From an uncultured Cocleimonas sp. (GTDB taxonomy: Bacteria; Pseudomonadota; Gammaproteobacteria; Thiotrichales; Thiotrichaceae): a stretch of 8,779 nt of DNA. This document shows, in pieces, positions 1 through 5,580 of the stretch. How positions within the stretch are numbered: position 1 is the stretch's first letter; every line of letters starts with the position of its first letter. The DNA is taken from assembly GCA_938041705.1 (NCBI GenBank), contig CALISP010000177.1, positions 1-8,779 on the forward strand. Direction: 5' to 3'. The notes under the pieces were generated by a model. It did no database searches. It was not told the origin of the DNA and worked only from the letters and a program-made list of their open reading frames with translations. A program made the translations under genes and the position numbers.

Positions 1-662
1 ACACGTAATCCCGCTAATGAACGAGCTTTTGAGAAAGTCTGTACCACTAATAAATTAGGATATTGGTTGACGAGAGAAATAGCGGTTTCTGCACCAAAGT
101 CGACATAGGCTTCATCAATCAATACTGGTGAGTTTGGATTCGCTTTTAAAAGCTTCTCAATTTCTACTAATGTTAAAGCGATTCCAGTTGGCGCATTAGG
201 ATTAGGAAAAACGATCGCTCCATTGCCATCCGCATCGAGATAATCTTCAATATCGATAGTGAAGTCGTCAGCCAGTGGGATTTTCTTAGCGTTAATATCA
301 AATAATTTACAATACGATGGATAAAAGCTGTAACTAATATCTGGAAATAACAGTGGTTTTTCGTGTTTTAAAATTCCAGCGAAAGCATGTGCTAATACTT
401 CGTCCGAACTATTTCCAACAAACACCTGCTTAATATCCACTTCATAAAAATCCGCGATGGATTGCTTTAATACCCTCGCATTAGGATCTGAATACAAACG
501 CATCGCTTCACCTGAAGCTTCTTGCATTGCTGCTATCGCTAATGGCGATGGCGGGTAAGGGTTTTCGTTGGTATTGAGTTTTATATACTGTTGATCCTGT
601 GGTTGTTCGCCAGGTGTATAAGGATCAAGTTCGTGTGTTCGGGCACTCCAAAACTTACTCAT
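1..662 (-). CDS. hisC: Histidinol-phosphate aminotransferase (HisC family), 3' end cut by the window edge
   Basis: PLP-dependent fold-type I aminotransferase. HisC converts imidazole-acetol phosphate and glutamate to histidinol phosphate in histidine synthesis in the cytoplasm. The first 220 residues are visible. They show the N-terminal NTNENP motif (residues 30-35), the GNSSDE cofactor loop (83-88), NPNAPTG (154-160), DEAYVDF (183-189) and the SKARSLAGLR segment, with the Schiff-base lysine at 212. The rest of the protein, normally about 350-370 residues, lies beyond base 1. The ATG at 662-660 is preceded by a GAGA-type weak ribosome binding site, and the protein starts where family members usually start. 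No other his gene is visible nearby, so this is a stand-alone copy. HisC relatives can also act on aromatic amino acids, so the exact substrate is inferred from family resemblance. Confidence 0.93.
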   Translation of the reverse strand, partial: MSKFWSARTHELDPYTPGEQPQDQQYIKLNTNENPYPPSPLAIAAMQEASGEAMRLYSDPNARVLKQSIADFYEVDIKQVFVGNSSDEVLAHAFAGILKHEKPLLFPDISYSFYPSYCKLFDINAKKIPLADDFTIDIEDYLDADGNGAIVFPNPNAPTGIALTLVEIEKLLKANPNSPVLIDEAYVDFGAETAISLVNQYPNLLVVQTFSKARSLAGLR

Positions 663-697
663 AGCTATCTCACATTTTAAAACATTTCTTAAGAGAG

Positions 698-726
698 ATT
701 ATCAGTGTTCAAGCAGTCTAGCGCAA
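698..726 (-). promoter_or_regulatory. Predicted sigma-70 promoter of hisC
   Basis: On the minus strand, TTGCGC (726-721, 4 of 6 consensus bases) lies exactly 17 bases from GATAAT (703-698, 5 of 6). Transcription would begin near 690, giving a leader of about 30 bases before the hisC ATG at 662. This supports hisC having its own promoter although it lies 97 bases downstream of the transporter gene on the same strand. Confidence 0.5.
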
Positions 727-741
727 TATCATTTGATCTAT

Positions 742-756
742 AAACTTAGTAAGTTT
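742..756. repeat. 15-bp odd palindrome between transporter stop and hisC promoter
   Basis: AAACTTA-G-TAAGTTT is a perfect 7-bp inverted repeat with a single central base. It lies 3 bases beyond the transporter stop codon and about 16 bases upstream of the hisC -35 box. It is too AT-rich, with too small a loop, to be a convincing terminator. It could be a repressor or activator site for hisC. The function is inferred from its position only. Confidence 0.4.
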
Positions 757-759
757 CGG

Positions 760-1629
760 CTAACCTAAATAAAGAAGCATTAGGGATAAAACGAATATAG
801 AAAATGCATTACCTACAACGACTATGGAGGCCACCTCAGTCGGCTGTTGTTGATATTTTTCAGCAAACATATAGTTTAAAACGGCGGGAGGCAAAGCAGC
901 AAACATTAATAATTGTACTCGTTGAGATGGCTCTAATGGCATAAAGAATAAAATACCAAATGCCACGATGACACTTACTAAAGGACAGACAATAGCTCCT
1001 AACAAGCCGATTCTCCAGGCTTTTAAGTCAACTGTAGTCATACGCACACCCAAAGCCACTAACATTAAAGGAATCGCAATTTGCGCTAACATTTCAATGG
1101 GCTTATGAATTGCTGAGGGGATTTCCCATTGTGTAAAACTGATCACCAGACCTATTATGGTAGCGATATTCACTGGCATTTTGAGCAAATTCAACCATGA
1201 TATTTTACCTCCAACAATGTAAGCACCAAGAGTAAAATGTAGTAGGTTTGAAGATAGAAATAATACTACAGCGGCACTCAAAGCTTCATTTCCCCACGCC
1301 AATATAGCCAATGGCAAGCCCATATTGCCACAGTTATTAAACATCATTGATGGAACAAACATTGGGACCGACAACTTAAAACCTTTCGCTATAAACCAAG
1401 CAAGTACACCTGAGAGTAATACGACAATAATGCCCGCTAGTGCTAGAGGTTGGTAATCTATTAGGTTGAATGATTTTCGCGATAAAGCATCAATCAGTAA
1501 CGCTGGAATAAAAACATCCATATTCAGGCGATTGGCAAATTCCATGTCAATTGGACGTGTCTTTGCATATAAATAACCAATTAAAATCAGAACAAATATT
1601 GGGAATAAGACAGGAAATAAAATAGACAT
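760..1629 (-). CDS. AEC-family (auxin efflux carrier-like) membrane transporter
   Basis: A 289-residue, almost wholly hydrophobic inner-membrane protein of the AEC family (Pfam Mem_trans, PF03547). About ten membrane segments can be seen, separated by short charged loops. The first helix follows MSILFPVLFP. The segment NNCGNMGLP (98-106) matches the conserved N-x-G-x-x-P feature in the middle of the family, and a second conserved glycine/asparagine region (VVGNAFSIF) lies at the C-terminus. Characterised bacterial members move small organic acids such as malate; the substrate here cannot be told. The reading frame stays open upstream to a TTG at 1743. I chose the ATG at 1629 because it begins directly before the first helix, follows GGAAG at a suitable distance, and overlaps the upstream stop as TGATG. 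The 38 extra codons overlap the acyltransferase gene. Expression is probably coupled to that gene. Confidence 0.88.
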   Translation of the reverse strand: MSILFPVLFPIFVLILIGYLYAKTRPIDMEFANRLNMDVFIPALLIDALSRKSFNLIDYQPLALAGIIVVLLSGVLAWFIAKGFKLSVPMFVPSMMFNNCGNMGLPLAILAWGNEALSAAVVLFLSSNLLHFTLGAYIVGGKISWLNLLKMPVNIATIIGLVISFTQWEIPSAIHKPIEMLAQIAIPLMLVALGVRMTTVDLKAWRIGLLGAIVCPLVSVIVAFGILFFMPLEPSQRVQLLMFAALPPAVLNYMFAEKYQQQPTEVASIVVVGNAFSIFVLSLMLLYLG

Positions 1630-2555
1630 CAATAAACTTCCGGCTCGCCTTCTGGGCGAGTATAATACCATTTCATAAACCACATATATTGCTCTGGCTT
1701 TTGTGAAATGAGTGTTTCTAAACTGTGATTCATATTTGTACAATCTGCCACCGCATCTTTAGAAGGATAGTTTTCTAAAGGTGCACCAATGTGCGTAATG
1801 TACTTTTGCTTACTTTCGTCAAAATATACATAGAGTGGTAATGCAACAGCTTTGCCCATTTTCGCCAAACGTGCTGTCGTAGTTAAGGTAGATTTTTGTT
1901 TACCATAAAATGGAGCAAAGACACTATTTTCACGACCTAAATCTTCATCCGGTAAAAAAATCATGACGCGCTCTGGTGACATCGATTTAACCAATTTGCG
2001 TAAGCCTTCTTCTCGCGACACCACTAAACTCGCATGACGGCAACGACTGCGGGCAACAATCCAATCGAGCACTGGGTTTTTAGAGGTTTTATATGAGCCA
2101 AATATATCGAAATGATAGCCTATTTGAGGTGGGCCAAATTCTAGCATAACACTATGCGCTAAGAGCAAAATAACCGTTTTATTTTCAGTCATTGCCGCAT
2201 CTATGTGCTCTTTGCCTATGATTTCAGACATCAATGCAAGACGCTTTTTACTCGCAAAAAAGATCATACTGTAGTCCACCAAACCACAGCCATACCATTG
2301 CAAATGTCTTAAAGACATCGATTCACGTTGATCCTCTGGTAAATCAGGAAATGTTATTGATAAATTAGTATTGACTGTATGTCGGCGTTTTTTATTATTA
2401 TTGTAAATATAGGTACCAACCTTTCTTCCAATAGAATGGCGTGCCGAAGTTGGAAACACTGAAATAATGGCTGCTAAACCTAGTCCAAACCATGCCGACC
2501 AATTTTTAGGATGAAGCAATGAAAATGTAAAAGGCAGGCCGCAACGTTGAATCAT
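1629..2555 (-). CDS. LpxL/HtrB-family lysophospholipid (lipid A-type) acyltransferase
   Basis: A 308-residue member of the bacterial lipid A biosynthesis acyltransferase family (PF03279), which transfers an acyl chain from acyl-ACP to lipid A precursors at the inner face of the inner membrane. The HX4E catalytic pair is H134 and E139 within LAHSVMLEFG. PDEDLGRENSVFAPFYG (202-218) is the second conserved block, and TRPEGEP (299-305) ends the protein as in LpxL and LpxM. A hydrophobic segment at about 21-35 could anchor it to the membrane. The ATG at 2555 is the first possible start because an in-frame TAA directly precedes it; only a weak ribosome binding site is seen. The usual HRR of the C-terminal W-x-HRR motif reads MKW here, so specificity may differ from typical LpxL. 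Whether it is an LpxL or LpxM equivalent, or acts on another lipid, is not decidable. It is the first gene of a unit with the AEC transporter. Confidence 0.88.
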   Translation of the reverse strand: MIQRCGLPFTFSLLHPKNWSAWFGLGLAAIISVFPTSARHSIGRKVGTYIYNNNKKRRHTVNTNLSITFPDLPEDQRESMSLRHLQWYGCGLVDYSMIFFASKKRLALMSEIIGKEHIDAAMTENKTVILLLAHSVMLEFGPPQIGYHFDIFGSYKTSKNPVLDWIVARSRCRHASLVVSREEGLRKLVKSMSPERVMIFLPDEDLGRENSVFAPFYGKQKSTLTTTARLAKMGKAVALPLYVYFDESKQKYITHIGAPLENYPSKDAVADCTNMNHSLETLISQKPEQYMWFMKWYYTRPEGEPEVY

Positions 2556-2588
2556 TTAATGCAAGCTCGTTTTCAAACAAAAGCGATA

Positions 2589-2617
2589 ATTATAAATGAT
2601 TAAAAAGCCCCCCCCCA
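2589..2617 (-). promoter_or_regulatory. Acyltransferase promoter with a G9 homopolymer at the -35 position
   Basis: On the minus strand a perfect TATAAT (2594-2589) lies 34 bases upstream of the acyltransferase ATG. At the expected 17-base spacing the -35 position falls on TGGGGG, which belongs to a run of nine G (2616-2608 read on the minus strand). There is no good TTGACA match. The -10 call is reasonable; the role of the G tract is inference. Confidence 0.45.
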
Positions 2618-2633
2618 CCTTTTTAGTTATTTT
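2600..2633 (+). repeat. C-rich intergenic element, copy 1 (with C9 run)
   Basis: The stretch TTAAAAAG, then nine C, then ACCTTTTT, then a T-rich tail aligns without gaps to 8561-8594, with about 25 of 34 positions the same. AAAAAG (2602-2607) and CTTTTT (2619-2624) are perfect inverted repeats around the C-rich loop. It lies in the acyltransferase promoter region. Low sequence complexity makes the relationship less secure than that between the other two copies. Confidence 0.35.
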
Positions 2634-2861
2634 TTATATTCTTTCGCTCATCTATCGAATCTGCTTTATGCAGAAATACTGCTTTATTTTTTCTTAAAGA
2701 GTAATTATTTATTGGAATACCTCATCGAAACTAACCATTCAGTGTATTTTGATGGCTAGTAGCTTTCTGTAAAGGAGGTTCTATCGTCAATTACTGCTCA
2801 AAAGAATAATCTTGTTATATTCATAACTGCAAGATAACACTTACGATATATTGATTCACTT

Positions 2862-2875
2862 TTGATTTAGATCAA
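2862..2875 (+). promoter_or_regulatory. FNR/Anr-type binding site of the 131-codon gene
   Basis: TTGAT-TTAG-ATCAA matches the FNR consensus TTGAT-N4-ATCAA at all ten defined positions. A TAGAGT -10-like box lies at 2897-2902, so transcription would start near 2909-2910. The site would then be centred at about -41, the normal place for class II activation by FNR. There is no good -35 hexamer, as expected for an activator-dependent promoter. Confidence 0.75.
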
Positions 2876-2922
2876 TAACAAAAACAGTAATTTGTTTAGA
2901 GTACATCACTAAACAACGAGAT

Positions 2923-2928
2923 AGGAGG
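2923..2928 (+). promoter_or_regulatory. Strong ribosome binding site that fixes the GTG start at 2936
   Basis: AGGAGG ends 7 bases before GTG (2936-2938). It is the strongest Shine-Dalgarno sequence attached to any gene in this window and decides in favour of GTG as the start of the 131-codon gene. Confidence 0.8.
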
Positions 2929-2935
2929 ATAAAAA

Positions 2936-3331
2936 GTGACAATAAAACTAAAAGCATGGTTTGACGAATTAGGTCACCTTGAACATTTGGATAGAAACGA
3001 CAAAGTTCTTCAGCGTGCATTCGCCGTCGTTATTTATCATGTTATTAAAGGAGATAACATTGAAACTTCAAAGGAAAAAGAAAAGTTTGTCAGCTTTTTT
3101 AAAAATGATTTTGATCTTGACGAAGCACACATTAACCAACTCCATGATGAAGCATCAAAATTTAATGGAGAGTTTGAAACTTACTTGGCAGTTCTAAAAG
3201 AGAAAATATCAGTCTATCCTGAAGTAGAAGTTAAACTGATGCAGACGCTCAATTCTATACTGACATCACAGAAGTTTAATGTGGATGAATATGGTGCATT
3301 TGAAGATGTAAAAAAATCCTTATTCGGATAA
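2936..3331 (+). CDS. Conserved-looking hypothetical protein, possibly TerB-like, under an FNR-type promoter
   Basis: A 131-residue acidic, soluble protein without signal peptide or membrane segment. I do not recognise it with certainty. It appears almost all helical. A first helix has alternating hydrophobics (about residues 23-38, RAFAVVIYHVIKGDNIETS), then KEKEKFVSFFKNDFDLDEAHINQL, then a tail of two or three more helices. This order (helix, small acidic turn, a 'ski-jump' of lysine/glutamate-rich helices, F-x-L/D-x-x-E) recalls the TerB/DUF533-like helical fold, but that is a weak, by-eye resemblance. Length fits single-domain members of that fold. The gene stands alone, starts with GTG after a strong ribosome binding site, and ends just before a hairpin terminator. 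The FNR box upstream implies induction under oxygen limitation, so a role in anaerobic or micro-oxic physiology is inferred. Confidence 0.8.
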   Translation: MTIKLKAWFDELGHLEHLDRNDKVLQRAFAVVIYHVIKGDNIETSKEKEKFVSFFKNDFDLDEAHINQLHDEASKFNGEFETYLAVLKEKISVYPEVEVKLMQTLNSILTSQKFNVDEYGAFEDVKKSLFG

Positions 3332-3361
3332 TTGATAACGAAAGTCTAACGGCTAACTAAA

Positions 3362-3386
3362 ACACCCCCTCCTCTTAGATGGTTTT
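3362..3386 (+). repeat. C-rich 3' element, copy 2
   Basis: ACACCCCC, eight bases, then GATGGTTTT. The same two blocks with the same 8-base spacing occur at 8569-8593, also on the plus strand and also shortly after a stop codon. The second block forms the left arm of the terminator hairpin here. Confidence 0.5.
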
Positions 3387-3409
3387 ACTGCTTCACACCA
3401 TCATCTTTT
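3378..3409 (+). terminator. Predicted terminator of the 131-codon gene
   Basis: GATGGT (3378-3383) and ACCATC (3397-3402) form a 6-bp stem with a 13-base loop, followed by ATCTTTT (T run 3406-3409). It starts 47 bases after the stop codon. No T run follows in the minus direction, so it should serve only the plus-strand gene, although the minus-strand operon also ends nearby at 3442. Confidence 0.5.
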
Positions 3410-3441
3410 AAAATAAAATAGAAAAGCTTAAATAATATTAG

Positions 3442-4236
3442 TTAATAATTTGCGCCACGAAAGAGGTATTTAATTTCGTTTTCTTTGAAGTATGCCTCTA
3501 ACCAACTTGCAGCTTTTGTGACTTCTACTTCAGGACCTTTGAGACCAAAATCAATCAGGTCTCCTCTTTTTACGGTACTTGGTAAACTTGAAATACCCAC
3601 ACCTTCAAAACTTGCGAGAATCTCATTCATCATGTCCACCAAACTGCTTTCTGGAACACGCAAAACATCCCAGCGCCATTCAACGTTTGGGTTATCGTTG
3701 AATAAATGAGCATAATGAGTATCAAGTACCCATTCGATCATTGGCCATGCCATATTGGGAAAGCCGGGTACGAAATGATGATTAGCTAATTTAAACCCTG
3801 GAACTTGGTTGATAGGATTTGGAATCAATTCTGAATTCTCAGCAAGCTCTGCCATCAAGATCCGGTGTGGATAAGCGCTCTCGCCAAACTTCTCTAGCAA
3901 AAGTCCTTTTGCCTCGGGATGCAAAATAAATTTTTCATCAAAAGCTTCTGCTGCAGCTGCACGAGTTTGATCATCGGGTGTGGCACCAATCCCCCCAAAA
4001 CTAAATACAACATCATTAAGTAATTTTGTTTGATTTAACGTTTCAATAATTTCTTTTCTAGTATCACCAATAATTCTTACCCAAGCTAACGTCATACCGC
4101 GCTTACGTAACATATCTATCGCATTCCTCATGTGCTTATCCTGACGAACACCACTTAGTAACTCGTCTCCAATGAGAATAAGTCCTACTTTTTGCTCTGA
4201 GTTTTTACCCTCTTGCGATGCTAAATCAGAACTCAC
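3442..4236 (-). CDS. Stand-alone molybdopterin-binding domain protein (CinA N-terminal / MoaB-Mog-like)
   Basis: A 264-residue cytoplasmic protein of the MoCF_biosynth superfamily (PF00994, COG1058 type). The N-terminus carries VGLILIGDELLSG (17-29), and FSFGGIGATPDDQTR (78-92) holds the family's GG-x-G-x-x-x-DD signature. VPGFKL and FVPGFPNMAW (about 145-165) match the CinA-type region after the domain. The C-terminal amidohydrolase domain of full CinA (about 400 residues) is missing, so nicotinamide-nucleotide amidase activity is not expected. CinA-type N-terminal domains can act as ADP-ribose pyrophosphatases, while MoaB/Mog domains adenylate molybdopterin; which applies here is unknown. 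The start is GTG, overlapping the hemH stop as GTGA (4 bases), with AAGGGG about 8 bases upstream inside hemH. Translation is therefore probably coupled to ferrochelatase. No minus-strand terminator is obvious downstream. Confidence 0.87.
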   Translation of the reverse strand: MSSDLASQEGKNSEQKVGLILIGDELLSGVRQDKHMRNAIDMLRKRGMTLAWVRIIGDTRKEIIETLNQTKLLNDVVFSFGGIGATPDDQTRAAAAEAFDEKFILHPEAKGLLLEKFGESAYPHRILMAELAENSELIPNPINQVPGFKLANHHFVPGFPNMAWPMIEWVLDTHYAHLFNDNPNVEWRWDVLRVPESSLVDMMNEILASFEGVGISSLPSTVKRGDLIDFGLKGPEVEVTKAASWLEAYFKENEIKYLFRGANY

Positions 4237-5357
4237 AACTTAGCCCCTTTATCTAATGCTTGTTGTTTAGAAATACCATTTTGTTTTTCAGATTCTGCCG
4301 CTTGCCAATTTACGTCTGTTTCAGTCCAGCCCTGAGTGTGAAGCTGGATTAAATCAGCCAGAGCTTGAATATGATCAGGATGGTCGTTCATACAAGGAAT
4401 TAAATGATATTCCTCACCACCAGCTTCCATAAAATACTCACGGTTTTCCATATTCATTTCTTCGAGTGTTTCTACACAGTCAGATGGGAATCCCGGGCAA
4501 ACCACATCAATCGTTTTAACACCTTCGCCAGGCAAGGCCATCAGTGTTTTATCAGTATAAGGCTGCACCCATTCAGCTTTTCCAAAACGAGACTGAAATG
4601 TGAGTCTCCATTGATTTTCTGTCAAACCAAGTTTTTCAGCTATTAAACGACCTGTTTTGTGACAATGACAAAAATATGGGTCACCTAATTCTAAGTTTCG
4701 ACGTGGCAAACCATGAAAAGACATTAACAATACTTCACTTTTACCATTGTTCTTCCAATGCGTTTCAATACTTTTCGCTACTGAATTTATATAAGAAGGA
4801 TCATCATGATACTGAGCTATAAAGCGCAATTCTGGAATCCAGCGTTTTCCCAAATAGTGTTTGTAAACAGAATCAAAAGTTGTTGCAGTAGTAGTAGCAG
4901 AATACTGGGGATATAGCGGTAAAACCAAAACCCGTCTTGCTCCTTTCTCTTGAAGCGCATCTAGGCCATCTTCAATACTTGGATCACCATAACGCATTGC
5001 TAATTCAATATGCACTGGCCCTTTGAATCGCACTTGCATTTCTTTCTGTAATAATTTCTGCTGTTGTTCGCTGTAGTACATCAATGGGGAACCTTCATCC
5101 ATCCATACTTTTTGATAGTTTTTAGCGCTTTCTTTAGGACGTTTAGGCAAAATAAAAGCGTTTAGGATAATCCACCAAATAATCTTAGGTATTTCAATTA
5201 CACGTCCATCTGATAAAAACTGTTTTAAGAACTTACGAACCGCAACAGGAGTAGCCTCTGCAGGTGTTCCTAAATTTGTTAGTAAAACCCCAGTAATAGG
5301 CGCTTTACCATGAAAAAAAGTTTTATCACTTTTAACTTTTGCCACGTTATATTCCAA
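4233..5357 (-). CDS. hemH: Ferrochelatase (protoporphyrin/coproporphyrin ferrochelatase)
   Basis: Inserts Fe2+ into the porphyrin ring at the end of haem synthesis. The 374-residue protein shows the family signatures in order: GVLLTNLGTP (23-32), MRYGDPSI (121-128), LPLYPQYSATTT (147-158), the metal-site SFHGLP with H215, and CPGFPSDCVETLEE (288-301 region) with the conserved glutamate E296. A charged tail of about 30 residues follows the usual end and gives a length slightly above the E. coli enzyme (320). Cysteines at 230, 232, 288 and 294 invite comparison with [2Fe-2S] bacterial ferrochelatases. There is no ATG start. TTG at 5357 gives the longest reading frame but has no ribosome binding site. 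GTG at 5345 (codon 5) has GGA 7 bases upstream and may be the true start. No confident promoter was found. The gene overlaps the next by 4 bases. Confidence 0.95.
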   Translation of the reverse strand: MEYNVAKVKSDKTFFHGKAPITGVLLTNLGTPAEATPVAVRKFLKQFLSDGRVIEIPKIIWWIILNAFILPKRPKESAKNYQKVWMDEGSPLMYYSEQQQKLLQKEMQVRFKGPVHIELAMRYGDPSIEDGLDALQEKGARRVLVLPLYPQYSATTTATTFDSVYKHYLGKRWIPELRFIAQYHDDPSYINSVAKSIETHWKNNGKSEVLLMSFHGLPRRNLELGDPYFCHCHKTGRLIAEKLGLTENQWRLTFQSRFGKAEWVQPYTDKTLMALPGEGVKTIDVVCPGFPSDCVETLEEMNMENREYFMEAGGEEYHLIPCMNDHPDHIQALADLIQLHTQGWTETDVNWQAAESEKQNGISKQQALDKGAKL

Positions 5358-5458
5358 AAAATTAAATAAGTCAGAATAACATAAAATATTTTATTAACAT
5401 GAATTCCCTACTATCTCCATTAAATCTATCACCACCTGTAATTAAACATAAGAAAATG

Positions 5459-5480
5459 CTAATAAACCCCTAATAAACCC
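5459..5480 (+). repeat. Perfect 11-bp tandem repeat abutting the rpoZ -35 box
   Basis: CTAATAAACCC occurs twice in direct succession (5459-5469 and 5470-5480), and the -35 hexamer begins at 5481. The 11-bp period is close to one helical turn, so both copies would show the same face of the DNA. This is the layout of a two-site activator or upstream element. Binding factor unknown. Confidence 0.65.
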
Positions 5481-5509
5481 TTACCATTTAAGCATTTGCG
5501 GTTTATACT
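5481..5509 (+). promoter_or_regulatory. Predicted sigma-70 promoter of rpoZ-spoT-ridA
   Basis: TTACCA (5481-5486, 4 of 6) and TATACT (5504-5509, 5 of 6) are separated by exactly 17 bases. Start would be near 5516, leaving a leader of nearly 90 bases that holds the 5541-5580 hairpin. It is the best-spaced promoter candidate in the divergent hemH/rpoZ gap. Confidence 0.55.
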
Positions 5510-5540
5510 TACTCTCCGTTTTAAATATATTCAAAGCAGA

Positions 5541-5580
5541 ATTTCTTTAAAGCTCAAGCAATGAAATCATTTAAAGAAAT
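5541..5580 (+). repeat. 11-bp inverted repeat (hairpin) in the rpoZ leader
   Basis: ATTTCTTTAAA (5541-5551) and TTTAAAGAAAT (5570-5580) are perfect reverse complements around an 18-base loop, ending 23 bases before the rpoZ ATG. In RNA this is a long AU-rich hairpin just upstream of the ribosome binding site AAGGC (5592-5596). It could affect translation or mRNA decay; the arms are AT-rich, so chance cannot be excluded. Confidence 0.45.

Larger units (their letters stand above)
2556..2935. other. 380-base intergenic region between divergent genes
   Basis: No gene is supported here. From left to right it holds the acyltransferase promoter with its G9 tract (2589-2617), competing CTGC/GCAG short hairpins followed by a T-rich run (2660-2695), an unused perfect Shine-Dalgarno sequence (2771-2779), an interrupted inverted repeat ATCTTG...CAAGAT (2809-2835), and the FNR-type promoter and ribosome binding site of the 131-codon gene (2862-2928). 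Confidence 0.6.

Noticed and set aside
1630..1743. 38-codon N-terminal extension of the AEC transporter from a TTG
   Set aside because: It overlaps the acyltransferase gene, is charged where a membrane helix should begin, and the ATG at 1629 has a ribosome binding site and TGATG coupling.
2809..2835. Interrupted inverted repeat ATCTTG-TTAT...ATAA-CAAGAT as a terminator or riboswitch
   Set aside because: AT-rich with a bulge, no T run and no conserved riboswitch elements; kept only as a note in the intergenic entry.
2979..3197. 72-codon frame overlapping the 131-codon gene in another phase
   Set aside because: The 131-codon frame has the strong ribosome binding site and spans the whole interval; the alternative has neither.
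3485..3709. 74-codon plus-strand reading frame inside the molybdopterin-binding protein gene
   Set aside because: Antisense to a conserved frame; composition not protein-like.
4404..4646. 80-codon plus-strand reading frame inside hemH
   Set aside because: Antisense to the clearly conserved ferrochelatase frame, with low-complexity aromatic-rich content.
5381..5394. 14-bp AT-only palindrome ATAAAATATTTTAT upstream of hemH, considered as a Fur-type site
   Set aside because: Does not match the Fur box, contains no G or C, and such palindromes are expected by chance in AT-rich leaders.
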